Below the pieces are notes generated by a model. The model ran no database searches. It was given only the letters and a program-made list of their open reading frames with translations, and was not told where the DNA came from. A stretch of 64,000 nucleotides of DNA from Triatoma infestans (Eukaryota; Arthropoda; Insecta; Hemiptera; Reduviidae), in the NCBI GenBank assembly GCA_011037195.1, contig JAAEAF010002717.1, forward strand, positions 62,001 through 126,000. Reading direction: 5' to 3'. The position numbers and the translations under genes are program-made. Below, piece after piece: positions 36,601 to 50,140 of this stretch (its first letter is position 1; each line of letters begins with the position of its first letter).

Positions 36601-36879
36601 CCTAGTGTCTTTTATTGCTGCTATTTTTCGAAATTCGCTTTATAAATCATGTCATGGGTTAAACATATTATATTTCTACCAATTCTCCATTTCTATATAT
36701 TACTCAATTTTATACATTGCTCAATCCGCCATTGCAAAAGACTTCTTAATTTTAGGATGAAATTATTGTTTGAATTCTTTGATAAATAAAATAATTAGAA
36801 TACGCTAATAGTTGACGTGTACATTGATAAATAGGATTTTGTCTAGCTTAGTGCCCACAGACCCACCTTTGGTGAGAAT

Positions 36880-37400
36880 GATCAAGTTCGATTCCGTTTA
36901 AGCTCCACTACATTTATATCGATTTTCTGATGGCATATCGGGCAGCACGGGGTTTACCCCAGACAGCCTTCTTTTCAGCCGGGAGATACGCCAACCGGCC
37001 AATCTCCTCTTCGACGCGCCACCCAACTCTGAGAGAACTAGAGGAGACACTCACCTGATCCGGCAACAGATTGAATGTTGCTCATCCCAACCCTGCTACC
37101 TATCGTCTACCGTCTTCCTCAGGTAGCTGCTAATGGTACCCACCGTGCGCTGGGCCAAGCCATCAAATTGCGGGTGGAACGGGACGTCCTCGTCTTTCTG
37201 GCTGGCTCCCATGCACAGCTCCGCCCTCAGTTGACTGGAAAAAATGCGCAGCTGCGACACCACCGTTCCACAACCTCCCGGCAGCGCACCCACTAGAACT
37301 TATCCCTTACCTTCCGCAGCGTCCACTTGATTTCAAGCCAGGAAATCTGCTGCCATCTCTGACACAATTGTTCTATCCGCTACAGCTAGGCTAAGATATT
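36880..37400 (-). pseudogene. LTR-retrotransposon integrase relic
   Basis: A GC-rich patch in AT-rich surroundings. On the minus strand PFHPQFDGLAQRTVGTISSY resembles the HPQTDGLVERFNRTL motif of Ty3/gypsy integrases, and a basic downstream stretch follows with LVLSELG. It is preceded and followed by stops; only this part of pol is recognisable. No LTRs were found. Confidence 0.5.
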
Positions 37401-37837
37401 AGGTAGAAAACCAGGTCCAACACACAGGTTTATTTATAGAATTTATCTACAGAATACCCATTATACATATTGCAATTTTCAAAACTCAGAAATAAATATA
37501 GCAAAAATAGTTTATTAAGCTTGTTACATTACCGACAAGAAAGTTTTCTGCCAGATAAAGATATTGGCATTTTCTTTAAAAATAATACTAATGATAATAC
37601 CGTGCAACCTATAATTGAAATCAATCACGCATCAACCTCTTCATTGAAGAGCTTACCTTTTTAGAACACAACATATTGACAGAAAGCTTCCAACTTGGTT
37701 CGTCGATACTAGTTTTGCCTATGTAAGCTGCGGATCTCCAAGCTTATTTGCCAAAAATATTGATGCTCTAATTAGATAAGATTCCTTTGGAGGTTACTAT
37801 GTATAGACCAGATCAATATAGCCCCATCCATTCTTTG

Positions 37838-38165
37838 CTGTTGTGGTTGGTTTCGCAAAACTGGAAAGCATCAGAGATATTTTCCATGATAGCGCTTCTT
37901 TTTGTGATCATCGACCACTTTCGGGCGTTCGCCCATCATCACGAGGTTTTTGTAAAACAGTGTGATAACATGGACTTGCACAGAGAAAATACAGTAATAC
38001 ACTAGTGTTACTGGTGTATTCTGTTACTACATTGAATTTGAACTGTGCAAGTCATTGTTATACACTGTTTTACAAAAACCCCCTGATGATGGGCGAACGC
38101 CCGAAACCGGTCGATGGCCATAAAAAGAAGCAGGGTATCAGGAAAATATCTCTGATCCATCCCAT
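37838..38165. repeat. Snapback repeat, family H1
   Basis: Both arms are present, separated by a loop with its own small inverted repeat (TACAGTAATACACTAGTGTTACTGGTGTATTCTGTTA region, about 37990-38025). The right arm core (38083-38112) reads CTGATGA, T, GGGC-GAAC-GCCC, GAAA, CCGGTC, GATGG, but the preceding CCCC cannot form stem I. The left arm on the minus strand has GTGATGA. Confidence 0.8.
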
Positions 38166-39398
38166 CCTTATTTGGTGGATATTTTCAGAATGATAAGTGC
38201 AATCTTGCTTGGTTGTCTTGTGCAAATGTTCGAGGAGCTTGTTACGTAGCATTCATCGCTCCCCAGTAATTATTTATAATTATAATAATTCATCCTGAAA
38301 AGCCAGGGCACTAGATAGGGAAAATGGATAGTCCTCTCAACAAGGACCAGGGCCTGTAAAGGCTATAGAGAGTGTCATTTGCCATTTATATGTGTAATTG
38401 ATTTTTCATTATTAGAAGATTATTCAATCGATCAAAAACTTTCAGCTTTTCATCGCTTTTATACTCCATATGAAAAATGAATTAAATAAAACTAAGAATC
38501 CAATCGAATGAATAATTAAGTTCAAAAACTAAAAATAAAAGATATATTAAATTTTAGGATTGCAATTAATTTTACGTGTCTTTGCTTTTTTGATATTTAA
38601 GGTTATTAAATTCATTTAAAACAACATAATAACAGTATATTGCACATATACACAAATTACTTTGCTATAGAAGAGAATAAAACGACATTTAGATAATTTA
38701 CAAACATATTTACAATTTGTATATAAAATCCTAAATTTATGTACATTAACATTACAGTATTTTATTATTATTTATTTATTTTTGTTAACTTTATACATCA
38801 CTGATAAGTGCCTACTACAACTGATATATAAATAAGTTATTGTTCTACAATAATTTCTAGATACATTTCAGAATGGCATCACAGAGTAAGCACCTCTAAT
38901 ATATAGTGAAAAATATTTAATAATAGTACAAACAGATCAACGTACAAGTCTTTAACTAAAATCAAATGAAAGTATTTTCCGATTTATTTGTTTGTTTGTT
39001 TGTTTTTTTTTTTTTTTTTTTATAAAGTTACAAATATATTACATTTACTAATCCTAAAAATTTATTACATATATGTATATATTATATATACTATTTACAG
39101 AAGATTTTGTATATTGAATCTTAATTATTGGTAAAAATGAGAACTTTCTTTATAGAACAAATTGTAGGCTTTGAAAAAGATATATGTGTATATATATTTA
39201 TGACGCACCTTTCGAGAATTTAAATTAATTTCTTAAACAGGTTTCTTTCTTATGCATTGATATATAAAACTTAATTGTTGCTATGTTTCATTGTTCATAT
39301 TTAAAAGCAGAAGGCTAGAAAAAAAAATCTTTTTGATGGTTTACTTAAGCAAGCTTCAGTTAATGATGGGATGACTCAATGTCATCCCCTTCTTGTCC
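38166..39398 (-). other. 3' flank and probable 3' UTR of Awh
   Basis: AT-rich, with T-runs at 39000-39020 and short TTTG repeats just before. Poly(A)-signal-like hexamers for the minus strand are too frequent to choose one. Confidence 0.4.
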
Positions 39399-42300
39399 TC
39401 ATACACCTTCGCCTCGCATAGAACACATTAGCATTGACTCTTGAGAAAGTTCATCCAAAGATGATGGTTCGGACACTATAAATTTGCAGGATTCTTATTA
39501 ATAATTCAATTATAAATTATTGATTCACAATTATATATTCATTTATCTTATCTTAACTGTTTAAATACAATTGAAGTAAATGTAAATAATTGATGAATGC
39601 ATAAAGAAGAATGTTAACGCATGATATGTGTTAAGCACATTACAAATAAATAATCTTTCTTTGCTAGAGACTAAAATTTTAAACTAATACTACACTAGTT
39701 TTTAGAAACTCACGGGTATGTTGAGACTGATACGCTGGGGATGTTTTAGTATGGTGTTGAAAAGAATAGGTCAGTTGTAAATTTATATGCCTTCCAAAAG
39801 GACTTGTTTCTCCCAATTCTCTACTTAAAGGACCTTGTCCGTTATTTTGGTGACCTGTACAAAAGAGAACGATACTGATGAGAGAAAGAAAATTAAAAAT
39901 TTGAATTTAAAATCCTTAGCAACCGAAAATATTTTTAATAATCTAGATAAAAAAAAATATACTTCTGCCAATCCGTTGGGTTTATTATCGATGTTTAATA
40001 TTTTTTACACTTAATATGGTTTGGATGCATAAGATATGTTACCAAATTTATGCCAGCCTGTACCTCTATTAACAGGCGGCCCTAATACACTTTTTATGCG
40101 ACCCTGGGCATCTCTCAAAAAAACTAAGATATAGAAAATTTCCCAATTGAACTTAAAATACATGGAAGATTGCAGAAGACCCCACATATGCTGATTTACC
40201 TGTTACCTTTGCTAAAATTTTGGAATTGAAAATTATTGTTTTTTAGAAAAGATTTCATTCGAATTAACGATGCATAAAAATATTTTGCTTGTAAGAAAAA
40301 AAATAAGACATTCACAAAAATCACAACTGGAGATTAGAAAATTTGAAATTCAAGATTTGGTTATATACCAAAATCTAATTGTTTACTAGTACATATAGAA
40401 AAATAGTTTTAAAATCTCGAAACAAACGAGTATCAAGAAGCTAGAAAAGTAAAAAAAAATATTTATGAATAAAGACGGAATAATAATCTTTAAATTCAAA
40501 ATATTACCCAATCCTTAAACCTCATGTTCAAGAAAATAAATTGGCATAAATGATAAATGTGACTTAATTTTTTTTTTTTATAGAATCATCTGAATGTTTT
40601 TAGGATGATGAAAATTCCACACAATTTTATATAAACATTGCTTTTTGTTCGTAATGTGAATGACAAATGACCACCAACTCAATCGATTTAGTTTTTATTT
40701 TAATTAGTTTTTATTTTAAAACCAGAAGCTTCGAGGGAATTCATATCATATTTTTGCAACCAATGTCATTCCAAAACAATTGTGCTCGCGAAACACGACC
40801 CATGAAAATGTTTTTCATAAACTGAAACATATCTGATTTAAACAATAGAATGTCAGTCACCACTAAGTTAAGTGAGACCTGGATAACAGACATATTTTCT
40901 TTGAGGAATCTCCATGGAAAGCGTGAAGGTGCGAAACCTCTGGAAAAGTCAGGACTATTATTTTTATTGGAAAAATTTTTCTTGAAGAGAATACTATCAA
41001 TTAATAGAATCTTAGTAATTCAAAATCTGTTAAAATCCTACTACAATCGTAATAGAAGAGTGCAATAATCTTTGGAATAGGCATTAAACAATTTTCGTTT
41101 AAACGCATATGGGAACAACGATAAAAGAAACCAATTTCAATCACTGAAAAGTGATTGCACAATATAATTTAAGAGTAAAGATCCGATTTAAGTGATCTAA
41201 ACGCAAACTGACTAAAAATTAAACACGATAAATTGTACAGTACAGTAATAATCTTTCTAGTACAATCTTTTGACCTCTATTGAAATCCATCCTGCTAGAT
41301 CCTATCTAGCTATATGAAAATATACTATTCCCATTCTCTAGTGTAAATATTAGACATCTCATTCTCCGACTCGGAGAGTGTCATTTTTACAATAATTTGT
41401 GGTATTAATAAATCTATCAACTGCTCATAGGTTCTGTTTTTATTTTAGTAATACTTACATTGAGAATTTTTCATCTTTCCAGTGTGTAGATGTTTTTTCT
41501 GTCTTGCTCTCGAATTTTGAAACCAAACTTGTGTAACTCTTTTCGAAAGACCAGTAATCTGGGCTATCCTTTCCAAATCTTGACCATCGGGATTGGAATC
41601 CAATTGAAAATTTGCTTGCAGAACTTGTAGTTGTTCTTCAGTAAAAGTGGTACGCACTCGTTTAGCTTTACTTTTGTTGTGGTATGATTCAGAATCTCCT
41701 CCCTCTAAATGAAATAAAAGATATAGCGAACATTATTTATAAAAATATTATTTAACTATGCATTGCTTCCTAACCTCAATATTTTAATCACTAAATGATA
41801 AAGTAACATGCTCAGAATTATAAAATGTGCTTTTTTAATTAAAAAATTATACAGAATCTTATCAGTAGAAACGTTGAAAATAATAAATTCGTTTTGAGTA
41901 AAATTTATATAGTTGTTCACATTAGAATCAATTCTGTACAAAGTAAAAAAAAATGGGGCGTTTAGAATGGGCAATAAAGGTACCAGAACATTTACTTCAA
42001 CTGGAAGCTTTACTAAACGATTGAAAATTGGAAAGTTCAACTAGTTAGATTAACGGTTTCTCAAGCTGAAAAGTGTGGGTATAGGGGGGGTCAAAGAATA
42101 AATTGATGGGGTCGCTATTACTAAGTGATGAGTAATTTTCTTCTTAAAGTGATAACTTTATAAAAGGGCTGACATTTTGTTGGCGCAATAATACTTAACA
42201 AATATTGTTCAGTTTGACAGAAACTTTAAACATTTAATTACTTAGACAGGAAATTTCTATAAATGGACATGCAATAGTCACTACAAAATTAAAGCTACTT

Positions 42301-45300
42301 TAGAAAAACGCATCACCCTTTTAGTGTCAGTGATTTACCACCAGTCTCTCGGCTATTGTACTGGAATTAATTGCTTTAAAGTATTTACACATGAACATAG
42401 TTATATCATTTTAGCAGATTACTTCATTTTTCTATAATGTTTAGTATCTCCATAAAAAGTCTTATTCCTTTATATCAATCTAATGAAAATTTAAATTACT
42501 ACAAAAACTAAGTTAAAAAATTTCAAATTAACTAATTATGAAATAATATTAAATATAATAATCATCTAAAATTCAAATCTTTAACTTAATTTGATTAATT
42601 CAATTCAAATATTTAGTTTAAGCAAATCAAGTTTCTACAAATAAAAAATAAGTGTTAAAAAAAATTAGTTGATTTAATCAGTGTAAATTTACTTTTTAAA
42701 AGAAATATTTAGATGATTTTATTTTTATCTATTAAAAAAATCTTCCAATAAGAAGGGACGCTGTATATATTTGTCTATGGTTCCCTTTTCCTAATTACGC
42801 AAATATGAACATAACTCTAAAAAAGGCGAAGTCTACGACAGCGCCAGCCAGGAGACTTAGCTGATTTTTCTATATATAAATTCTTAAATAACGAATAAAT
42901 ACAACATACAAATTATTCGTTATATTTTGCCTGATTTGAATTTTATAAATAAAAGCAATACTTTTTTTTTTAAGATTTCTATTCAAATACTATCTTGTTG
43001 GAGGGTCTAAACTCCCAGATATTCCGTTTCTTCATTATTAACTGCTTTAGATAGGCTATTCATGACCCAAAACACTTCTTTACCTCGTAGGGATTAGTCT
43101 ACAGTCTTAGTATATTCTCTATTATATAGATCTGTCTAACTTTAGGTATGTTTGCATGTTATATACGGATACTTTGTTCGATCTGTATTGTCCCTATACA
43201 GAAGAGTCTGTCACTAATACATTTTCTTTCTGTAAGTTTCACTTCTTTATGTCTGTATAAAAATATATTTATTATTTATAAGATATTTTGTCTGTCAGTA
43301 TGTGGGTATGCTGTGGGTCTACTTTTGTTTGTACATGTATTTCTACAATGTAAGCAAATTTGTTTGGCCATAACTGGCGCGATGAGAACGACACTGACAT
43401 CGGCACTGGGAAATGTTGCTGGAATCAACTCCCCTTCAGCATGTGGTTGTAGGCAGGGCAATGAACGGTTACCTTAAGATGAGATGTAAGGGAGATTGGG
43501 TAAGAACGTTTCGGGGAAATCACACTACTAGGATCGAGGATAAGTTCTGGCAGATGAACCAGTTTCTGCTCTCTAAAATTGACGAGACGAGTAAGAAAAG
43601 GAGATTTGAGAGAGATTATGAAATTACATCAGTATTTGGGGGAGAATACCCTCAAAAAGTTATAGAGGTGGCTAATGGCATTATTTGCTACTATTCGGAT
43701 GGTTCTAGACAGAAGGAAACAGGCCTGTCAGGAGCAGGAGCATAGTTGCAGAGATTAGACTGGGGGAGATCTGTGATCTTGGGGGCATGACCACTTTTTT
43801 TCAGGTCGAATTCATTAACATCATTGAATGCTGCTGCCTTGCGGAGGGGTGGCAGGGAGAAATTAAAGAGGTGCGGATAACTCTGATAATCAGGCTGCAC
43901 TAAGGGCTTTTAACGAGCAGTGCTGAGTTCGAAATTAGTGGGCGAATGTAGGAGAAGGCTTAATACCTTTGCTCAGAGGGGCAAAGTGCAGCTCTTTTGG
44001 ATTCCGGACACGCGGGAGTAGAAGATTGATGAGAGGGCGGACCGGCCCTTTACCTTTTTGTGATCTTGAACCAGCCCTTGCTATCACTAAGAGGTTCTGC
44101 GATAGTCAGATTAGACTCTGGAAGACTAGAGTTTTGGAAAAACATTGGAAGGACACGCCGGGGTGCCTCCAGACCAGAAGATTTACCAAAGAGACTAAGC
44201 AGAGGGTTTCAGATTACCTCCAGTTCCTGAGCAGGATAAGATTGAGGACCTTAGTAAGTGTAGTGACTGAATACCATGGGTGGCTAGTCATTTGCATAAT
44301 ATAGGGAGGTTGTCTAGTCCCATACGTCAGATCTGTGATGATGGAGTTAGGGAAACGGTATATCACTATTTATGTCAGTGTCTCCGTTTCGCTGGTAGTA
44401 GGTTCATGTATTCGGGAAAGCCACATTCGTGCGGGAAAGTCTGGGAGGGTTGGAGCTAAAGAATATTTTAGGGTATTGTAGACAGACCGACAAACTAAGA
44501 ATAATTAGGGGATGAATTGGGGGGATAAAAGCCACATAGGCTTAGGTCCCATGCCGATAGGCACCCATTACTTAATATTAATATTGTGGGTCTGTTTGTT
44601 TGTTACTTCCAGATATCTTAGATGTCTTTATGTTCTCATGTATCAGCATACGTTATGTATCTGTAAAAGTATGTCTCTTTCCATAAATATTCAGATATAA
44701 CTGGGTAGATTAGTTCAGTTATATTTTACTCACTGCATTCATGTGCTGCGTCTATGTATGTCTGTCTGTAGATGGTATTCCCATTCTTATACTGCCTGCA
44801 GTATGTTTCTTTGATTGATAGTGAATAATTTGGCTTAATGATTAAAAAAAAAAAAAATCAATAAAATTTTGATGAAACTAAAAAAAAAACCAGCTATATT
44901 AAAATTTAAGAAATTGTATTTGTTCAATGATTTTTATTGACTGATGCCCAACTCTGCTTATATCCTTCATTATGACAATTTTATTAGAGTAAAAAAATGC
45001 AGGAATCTAGTTTATTTAATTTACTTTCTAAACAGTTAAAAAAAACTTATAATTACGGTTTTTTTTTAAGTTAATGAAGATCTAATACCATCTGAGGATG
45101 TAGTAGCACCATCAACAGTTTCCATATAATGAGCCTTACATAGGACACGATCTTCGTGTAAAGCAAATTCTTCACCTGTGCTTAACTGTCTTTTACAAGC
45201 TTCACAAGCGAAACAGGCTAGATGGTATACATGATCTCTCGCTTTGCGTACCCAATCTCTAGCCGAAATTCCACGTGAACATTTGCTACATTTTGCACCA

Positions 45301-45306
45301 AAACTT
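39399..45306 (-). CDS. Awh: Arrowhead-like LIM-homeobox transcription factor, 3' four exons
   Basis: Nuclear DNA-binding protein of the Lhx6/8 (Arrowhead) class, which specifies imaginal and neural cell fates in flies. Exons on the minus strand: 45306-45089, 41704-41459, 39854-39714 and 39475-39399, with matching phases and GT-AG borders. The first carries LIM2: [14 protein letters not shown] and CKAH as zinc ligands, ending [11 protein letters not shown]. The second holds the homeodomain, from [20 protein letters not shown] to [16 protein letters not shown], with Gln50 and Asn51. The third encodes [14 protein letters not shown] and the last [11 protein letters not shown] and a TGA at 39399-39401. 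LIM2, homeodomain and C-terminal motifs all match Arrowhead. LIM1 and the start codon were not found up to the right edge, so they probably lie beyond it. Intron 41705-45088 carries a retrotransposon relic. Confidence 0.93.
39855..41458 (-). other. Awh intron
   Basis: AT-rich intron between the homeobox exon and the next coding exon; no recognisable element. Confidence 0.6.
41705..43364 (-). other. Awh intron, 3' portion
   Basis: AT-rich intron sequence downstream (minus strand) of the retrotransposon relic; nothing recognisable. The segment at 42770-43360 could belong to the relic but carries no matching motif. Confidence 0.5.
43365..44500 (+). pseudogene. Non-LTR retrotransposon relic: RNase H and CCHC
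   Basis: Frames must be switched several times. [15 protein letters not shown] and [18 protein letters not shown] are the post-RT connection; [18 protein letters not shown] is RNase H with its first Asp. [35 protein letters not shown] sequence and [16 protein letters not shown] are the C-terminal domain and finger. It runs antisense to Awh in an intron. 5'-truncated and dead. Confidence 0.75.
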
Positions 45307-45594
45307 CTGAAACATAAACAAATAAATACAAATATCCAGTTTAGATTGGAGTTTTACTTAGGTTAGAATAATGGAGCATCATATTGGGCTACGTGGGCAA
45401 ATAGGCGTGGCCCAACTATTTTGAAGGGTTAACAAATTGCAATCATCGGTGGCTATGACTTGTTACTAAAAAAAAAAAGCTTTCGCATCGCTATTGCACA
45501 TCAATCAAATTTTGATCCGTTAAACAATTCATTTGCAAGATCTTTTTCAATATAACTCAAGCTTACGGATGGTACAGAAATTCATAGTTATGCC

Positions 45595-46313
45595 TTGTCC
45601 ACACCGGTGGATAAAATCGCGCGACTCGTGTCTATGAACAAAGTTCTGCGATTGTCGACAGACAGTCGGGAACAATTTGGGTGTTCAGCATAGATAAAAA
45701 TCTCATGTCTTTAGGTCACCCATTTCAAATAGAAATCTTGCGATTTGTTGCTCAACATTTCGTAGTCTGGACGTGTCCTATAAACAGAAACTACATTAGC
45801 TACAATTTGAATGAGTCCTACCAGTCGCCAGGAAACGGGGCGTGACTGCCAACCTGAGAGAAACTGGGATGTTTTCCCGGAAATTCGTGTGATGCTTAAC
45901 GATTTTTCCCCCAACCATCAGAAATAAATCTTCAAAATCACTCCTCCCCCAGTGATGTTGACCTTCCCGTCAACCGTGTGAAATTCCAGAATTCCATGGC
46001 ATCTTTCTCAATGCCCAATCTCAATTTATCCAAAAAATTTTATCCCTCTAATAAAAATCTGCCGTGCCCACCAACGTCTTCTTTTTCTGTTTTTACTTTC
46101 AAAAATAATAAAGAAGCGGTTATCAACCCACAACCAGCAATGTCTCCGGCCATTACGAAAATGTTCCAATACTAACCTGAGACACTGTATATAGGTGTGG
46201 ACGCGTGACTAAGTCTACAAATTGTTTTGCAACTTGTTCTCAACAGTCTATGGATAATATTCTCGAATGTCTATAGACAGCTGCACGATTTTGTCTACCA
46301 GTGTGGACTTACC
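45595..46313. mobile_element. PIF/Harbinger-like DNA transposon, internally decayed
   Basis: The left end reads TGTCCACACCGGTGGATAAA; the right end, reverse-complemented, reads AGTCCACACTGGTAGACAAA. Similarity of the ends continues further inward (ATCGCGC or ATCGTGC, TGTCTATG). On the minus strand an interrupted frame reads RKRRRWWARQIF, close to the N-terminal RRRWWVRPIF motif of Harbinger transposases. Immediately upstream of Awh LIM2. Confidence 0.6.
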
Positions 46314-48165
46314 TTTAGGGATCAAAGAGAAGTTTGAACTGACAAATAATTTAGATAATTTCGCTCTTTAGTTTCAAAAGTTTAGTTAGGTTAATTTTCT
46401 ATTCAAATTGTTTAAACAACAGAAACAAATAAAAAGAAAATTTAAAAACGAATATACTGTGTCCTCAAAACCATTACACTTCTATCGATGTTTCTTGCTT
46501 ACGACATCCTTTTATTTAATTTTATTAACTAAATTTTCGTAGATATAGATATTTAAATCCTTTTAGGACTATAAAAGTCATTTTTATATAATTCCATGAA
46601 ATTTGACTGCACAAAAAGAGATGGCAGGCATGCTGAAGATGAAAAATGGAGTTTCCAAGGAAAGAGTATTGGCATAGTGGATAAATATAATTATTTATCA
46701 AGACTTCTTCTCACACCATCTTTCTCTTTAGAGCAGCACTTTTAAGAAAAATTACGAAAATCAAAATTTACTATTAATTGTACGCGGTATAAATTAATTG
46801 ACAATTCCAATGTCCCAATAAATTCAAAGTTAAAAGTATTTTATGCAGCCTCTCGCTTAATTATGAGTTATAACGTCCAGATTTGGACTTTTATCATATT
46901 AAGTATGATACTGTGAAAAAGTTACAGCTGTTTTTCATTAAAAATTATTCAGATTGGCGAAAAATACAGCAGTTATTACTTTTTATTTGTGTACAGAAAT
47001 TACTCCTATTTTTTCTGAATAAACTCTATTATAATTAATCTGATGACGCGACATCTACAAAATTTGAAAAGAGGGACTTACACAGAGTATAGATATATCA
47101 AGGGAATTATGAAAAGTAAAAATGAACATTTCATTGATACAAACAGAATTATGTATCATTTTGATCTGGATACTTTTTTTTTTCTGTCTGAAGTATACAT
47201 GTGCAATTGGCTTTAAATTACATTTAATCTCTTTCATTCTCTTCATAATTATTATTAGACATTTATGATGTTTAGCAATAAAATACTTGTAAGAAAGAAA
47301 CAATCTAAATAAAATTTGTTACGAGATGTTTAAATAAAAATCACGTTGTTGTATAAGAGATACCCGCATACACTAATCGTAAAGCATACTCCTTATTAAG
47401 AACTCGCCGCAGGCCTCTCAGCATAGGCTACTAAACATTAACTATTTACTTAACTTTTCTTTATGCATACTCCTAACTTAAATGCAACTTTAACAAAATG
47501 AAAAAATGTAATATATCTGACAAAGTTCAACTTAAAAGTTTATAAATAACAAAGGCATAAAAAAGTGAAATGGAATTTTTTTTTTCTATTCAAAATAATC
47601 AAAATAGAAAGAATAGTTTAAACTAGTATAACAAATATAAAAAAAATGTAACAATTATAATGAATTTTGTAGAATATAATCGCATATTCTTCTTCCTTTT
47701 ATTCAAGGCGATTCAAAATTTTTAAACCCTCGCAGGTCGGTAGTTTCTAAAAGCCCTATAAAGTTTCAATAAATATGTATTATTTTGGGTTTAAAGGATC
47801 AATAATAATTTTTTATGCAAAAATAATAAGATAGGGAGATATTATAACCTAACAGCACTAACTTGCTCTTTATTTCGGACTACCAACAATTTTAAATAAA
47901 TCAAATAATTATTTAAGAATCGAGAATCTGTAAGCTTCGCCGAGCGAAAGATAAATCTAAAGTTGAAGTTCGGTGTGAAAATCAAGTTTCTTGTTTTCAA
48001 TACTTATAAAGATGAAACTGGGACATAACTCTGACGATCAAGTTGTTTAGAAGTTTATAGAAAAGAATATAAGTAGAATTCTAGCAAAGCTTCTAATTTA
48101 TAACTGAATATTATATATAGATAAGAGAACCAATATTTACTGAAATAATGTTTTCTACTCCTATA
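46314..48165. other. AT-rich sequence upstream of Awh LIM2
   Basis: Presumed Awh intron or intergenic sequence. No LIM1 exon or other gene could be found on the minus strand. Confidence 0.5.
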
Positions 48166-48350
48166 CAACGTCCTTAGAAAATCAATATCAATCCTGGAAA
48201 ATGTTTCAAATAAAAGTGTTAAGACTTTTACGCTTGTAAATGGTATTAGAAGCTTTTTAAAAAAAAATTCATTGGTGCCACTTTCGAAATCACAAAAACC
48301 TGATAATACCTGAACTTGGTAAATTTTGAAAATTACTTGATTCTACTACT
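48166..48350 (+). repeat. Fragment of dispersed repeat family R
   Basis: AAAATGTTTCAAATAAAAGT followed by ATTGGTGCCACTTTCGAAAT matches the central part of the family R copies. Confidence 0.55.
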
Positions 48351-49204
48351 GCAAGAGAAATTAATGTAAATCAAATACAATATATAGGTAAACAATTAGA
48401 AAATGTTTTTCTAATAAAATGAAGGTTATGTTAGGTTAGGTAAATTTTGACAATCACTTAATCCTATTGCTGTAAGAGAAATTAATAAGGATGTATATCA
48501 AACACAATATATATACAGGTAGATTGGTTTTAAAATAAATATTTAAACACATTTTGTCACATTATTATTTTTATTATATTTAGACATATTTTAGCAAATT
48601 GAATCAAAATTTGGTTGAACAAAATCATGTTTAACTCATTTAATTTTTGTTATTTATCACTTTTCTTTTCAAATTTTAATTCAAAATAATAAATAAAATA
48701 AATCACTGGGTAGTCTACATACTATTTTTTTACACATCAACAAAAATGTTAATATTCAATAGATCTATGCAATTTATGTAATTACCTAAAAGAGAAAATA
48801 ATATAACAAAATGAAAAAAAAAAAAAAAATTATGAATTGTTACAAGGTTGTCAACACTGTAAATAATATTGTTTGATTAAATCACATTTTAGTATTAGTA
48901 TCGCTATTTCATAGAGACAAGATAGTTAGTGCCCGCATCACAACACTCTGAGCACTTGCAGCATATATACACCTATACATATGCCTTCATATAACATCAT
49001 CATCAGACAACACTAATTTCTTACTATATTGTGAAAATAAAAATTTATATTATCCTCGTCTTGTGTAATGTACAATCTTATTTTTTATTTATCTTTTAAA
49101 TAAAATTATAAAACATTATTATTATTATTATTTTAAATAAATTATTATTACTCTAGGGAATGAAATTAATTTTAAATTCCAGCAATTCGAGGAGTTCTAC
49201 TTAA

Positions 49205-49445
49205 ATAAAATAAAATAAATCTATGGCGCAACAACCCGTGAAGGACCAGACGGCGTTTTCTATTGAGGTGCGTGTGTATTAAGCAGGCTGCGGTTCCCTC
49301 GCCGTTTAGTTCCGGCCTTCGCTACCTGGGTGCGCTACCAACTATAGCTTCCCACTTTTTCTTACGATGCTGGGCCTACAACGACTTTGCCCCCACGGGA
49401 ATCGAACCCCGAACCCTTGCACGAAAGGCGTGTGCGCTAATAAGT
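49205..49445 (-). mobile_element. tRNA-derived SINE, family C
   Basis: On the minus strand the head reads TTATTAGCGCACACGCCTTT and GGTTCGGGGTTCGATTCCCG, giving A-box and perfect B-box sequence in a tRNA-like frame. The body continues through CCAGCATCGTAAGAAAAAG to a tail of AATAAA-type repeats when read as GTCTGGTCCTTCACGG...ATAGATTTATTTTATTTTA. It does not resemble families A or B. Confidence 0.72.
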
Positions 49446-49739
49446 GAACTAATGAGCATTATACTATCATGGCTGATGTAAATAATAAATTAGAGAAAGC
49501 AAAATGTTAGTAACTATATAAAGTATTCGTTTAAATATTTCAGAAAGTCAAAAACATTGTATTAGCACCCCATATAGGTTAATCAGATAAAGAAAAATAG
49601 AAATACTGAAATCCGGTCATAAAAAAAAAAACTATAACTTTGCCTATGTTTCGAAACAATAACAAGTGAATTAGCGAGGTAAGAAGGAACACCAGTTTTA
49701 AGGAGAGATTAAAACGTTATACTCATGAAAAAAAATTTC

Positions 49740-50140
49740 TTCTATTTTCGCAAGCCAACGGAGAGATGTGAGGTGTAGAGAGAGATATGTTCATCTTTTT
49801 TTTCAGCTTAAATTTAAATATTTAATATAAGATTTCAGTATTTTTTTAAAGTTTTCCATTTAAGTTGTTGAGGTTGGGTCCGCAGAGCTGGAAAGCATCA
49901 GAGATATTTTCCATGATAGCCTGCTTCTTTTTGTGGTCATCGATCGGTTTCCCAGCGTTCGCCTATCATGAGGATGTTTTGTCAAAACAGTGTGATAACA
50001 TAGACTTGCACAGAGCAAATATAGTTTATACACTATGTTATCAGCAAGCCTATGTTATCTCACTGTTTTGACCAAACAGTCCTGATGATGGGCGAACGCC
50101 CGGAAACCGGTCGATAACCACAAAAAAAAGCAGACGATGC
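49740..50140. repeat. Snapback repeat, family H1, with left extension
   Basis: Arms from 49865 and to about 50135. The right arm at 50078-50120 has CTGATGA, T, GGGC-GAAC-GCCC, then GGAAA (one extra G) and CCGGTCGATAACC, so the catalytic junction is disrupted. The left arm core is CTCATGA. A further ~125 bp (49740-49864) is the reverse complement of 57395-57510, showing that the family extends beyond the usual arm. Confidence 0.8.

Noticed and set aside
36880..37400. Endogenous retrovirus
   Set aside because: Only an integrase-like fragment; no envelope gene or LTR visible, so an LTR retrotransposon relic is the most that can be said.
45711..46175. Opposing short ORFs as genes
   Set aside because: They lie inside the Harbinger-like element and are fragments of its decayed interior.
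47039..47055. Another hammerhead core (CTGATGA at about 47040)
   Set aside because: No stem II, no GAAA and no GTC at the right spacing.
49380..49445. tRNA gene on the minus strand
   Set aside because: No matching acceptor strand, and it is continuous with a SINE-like body.
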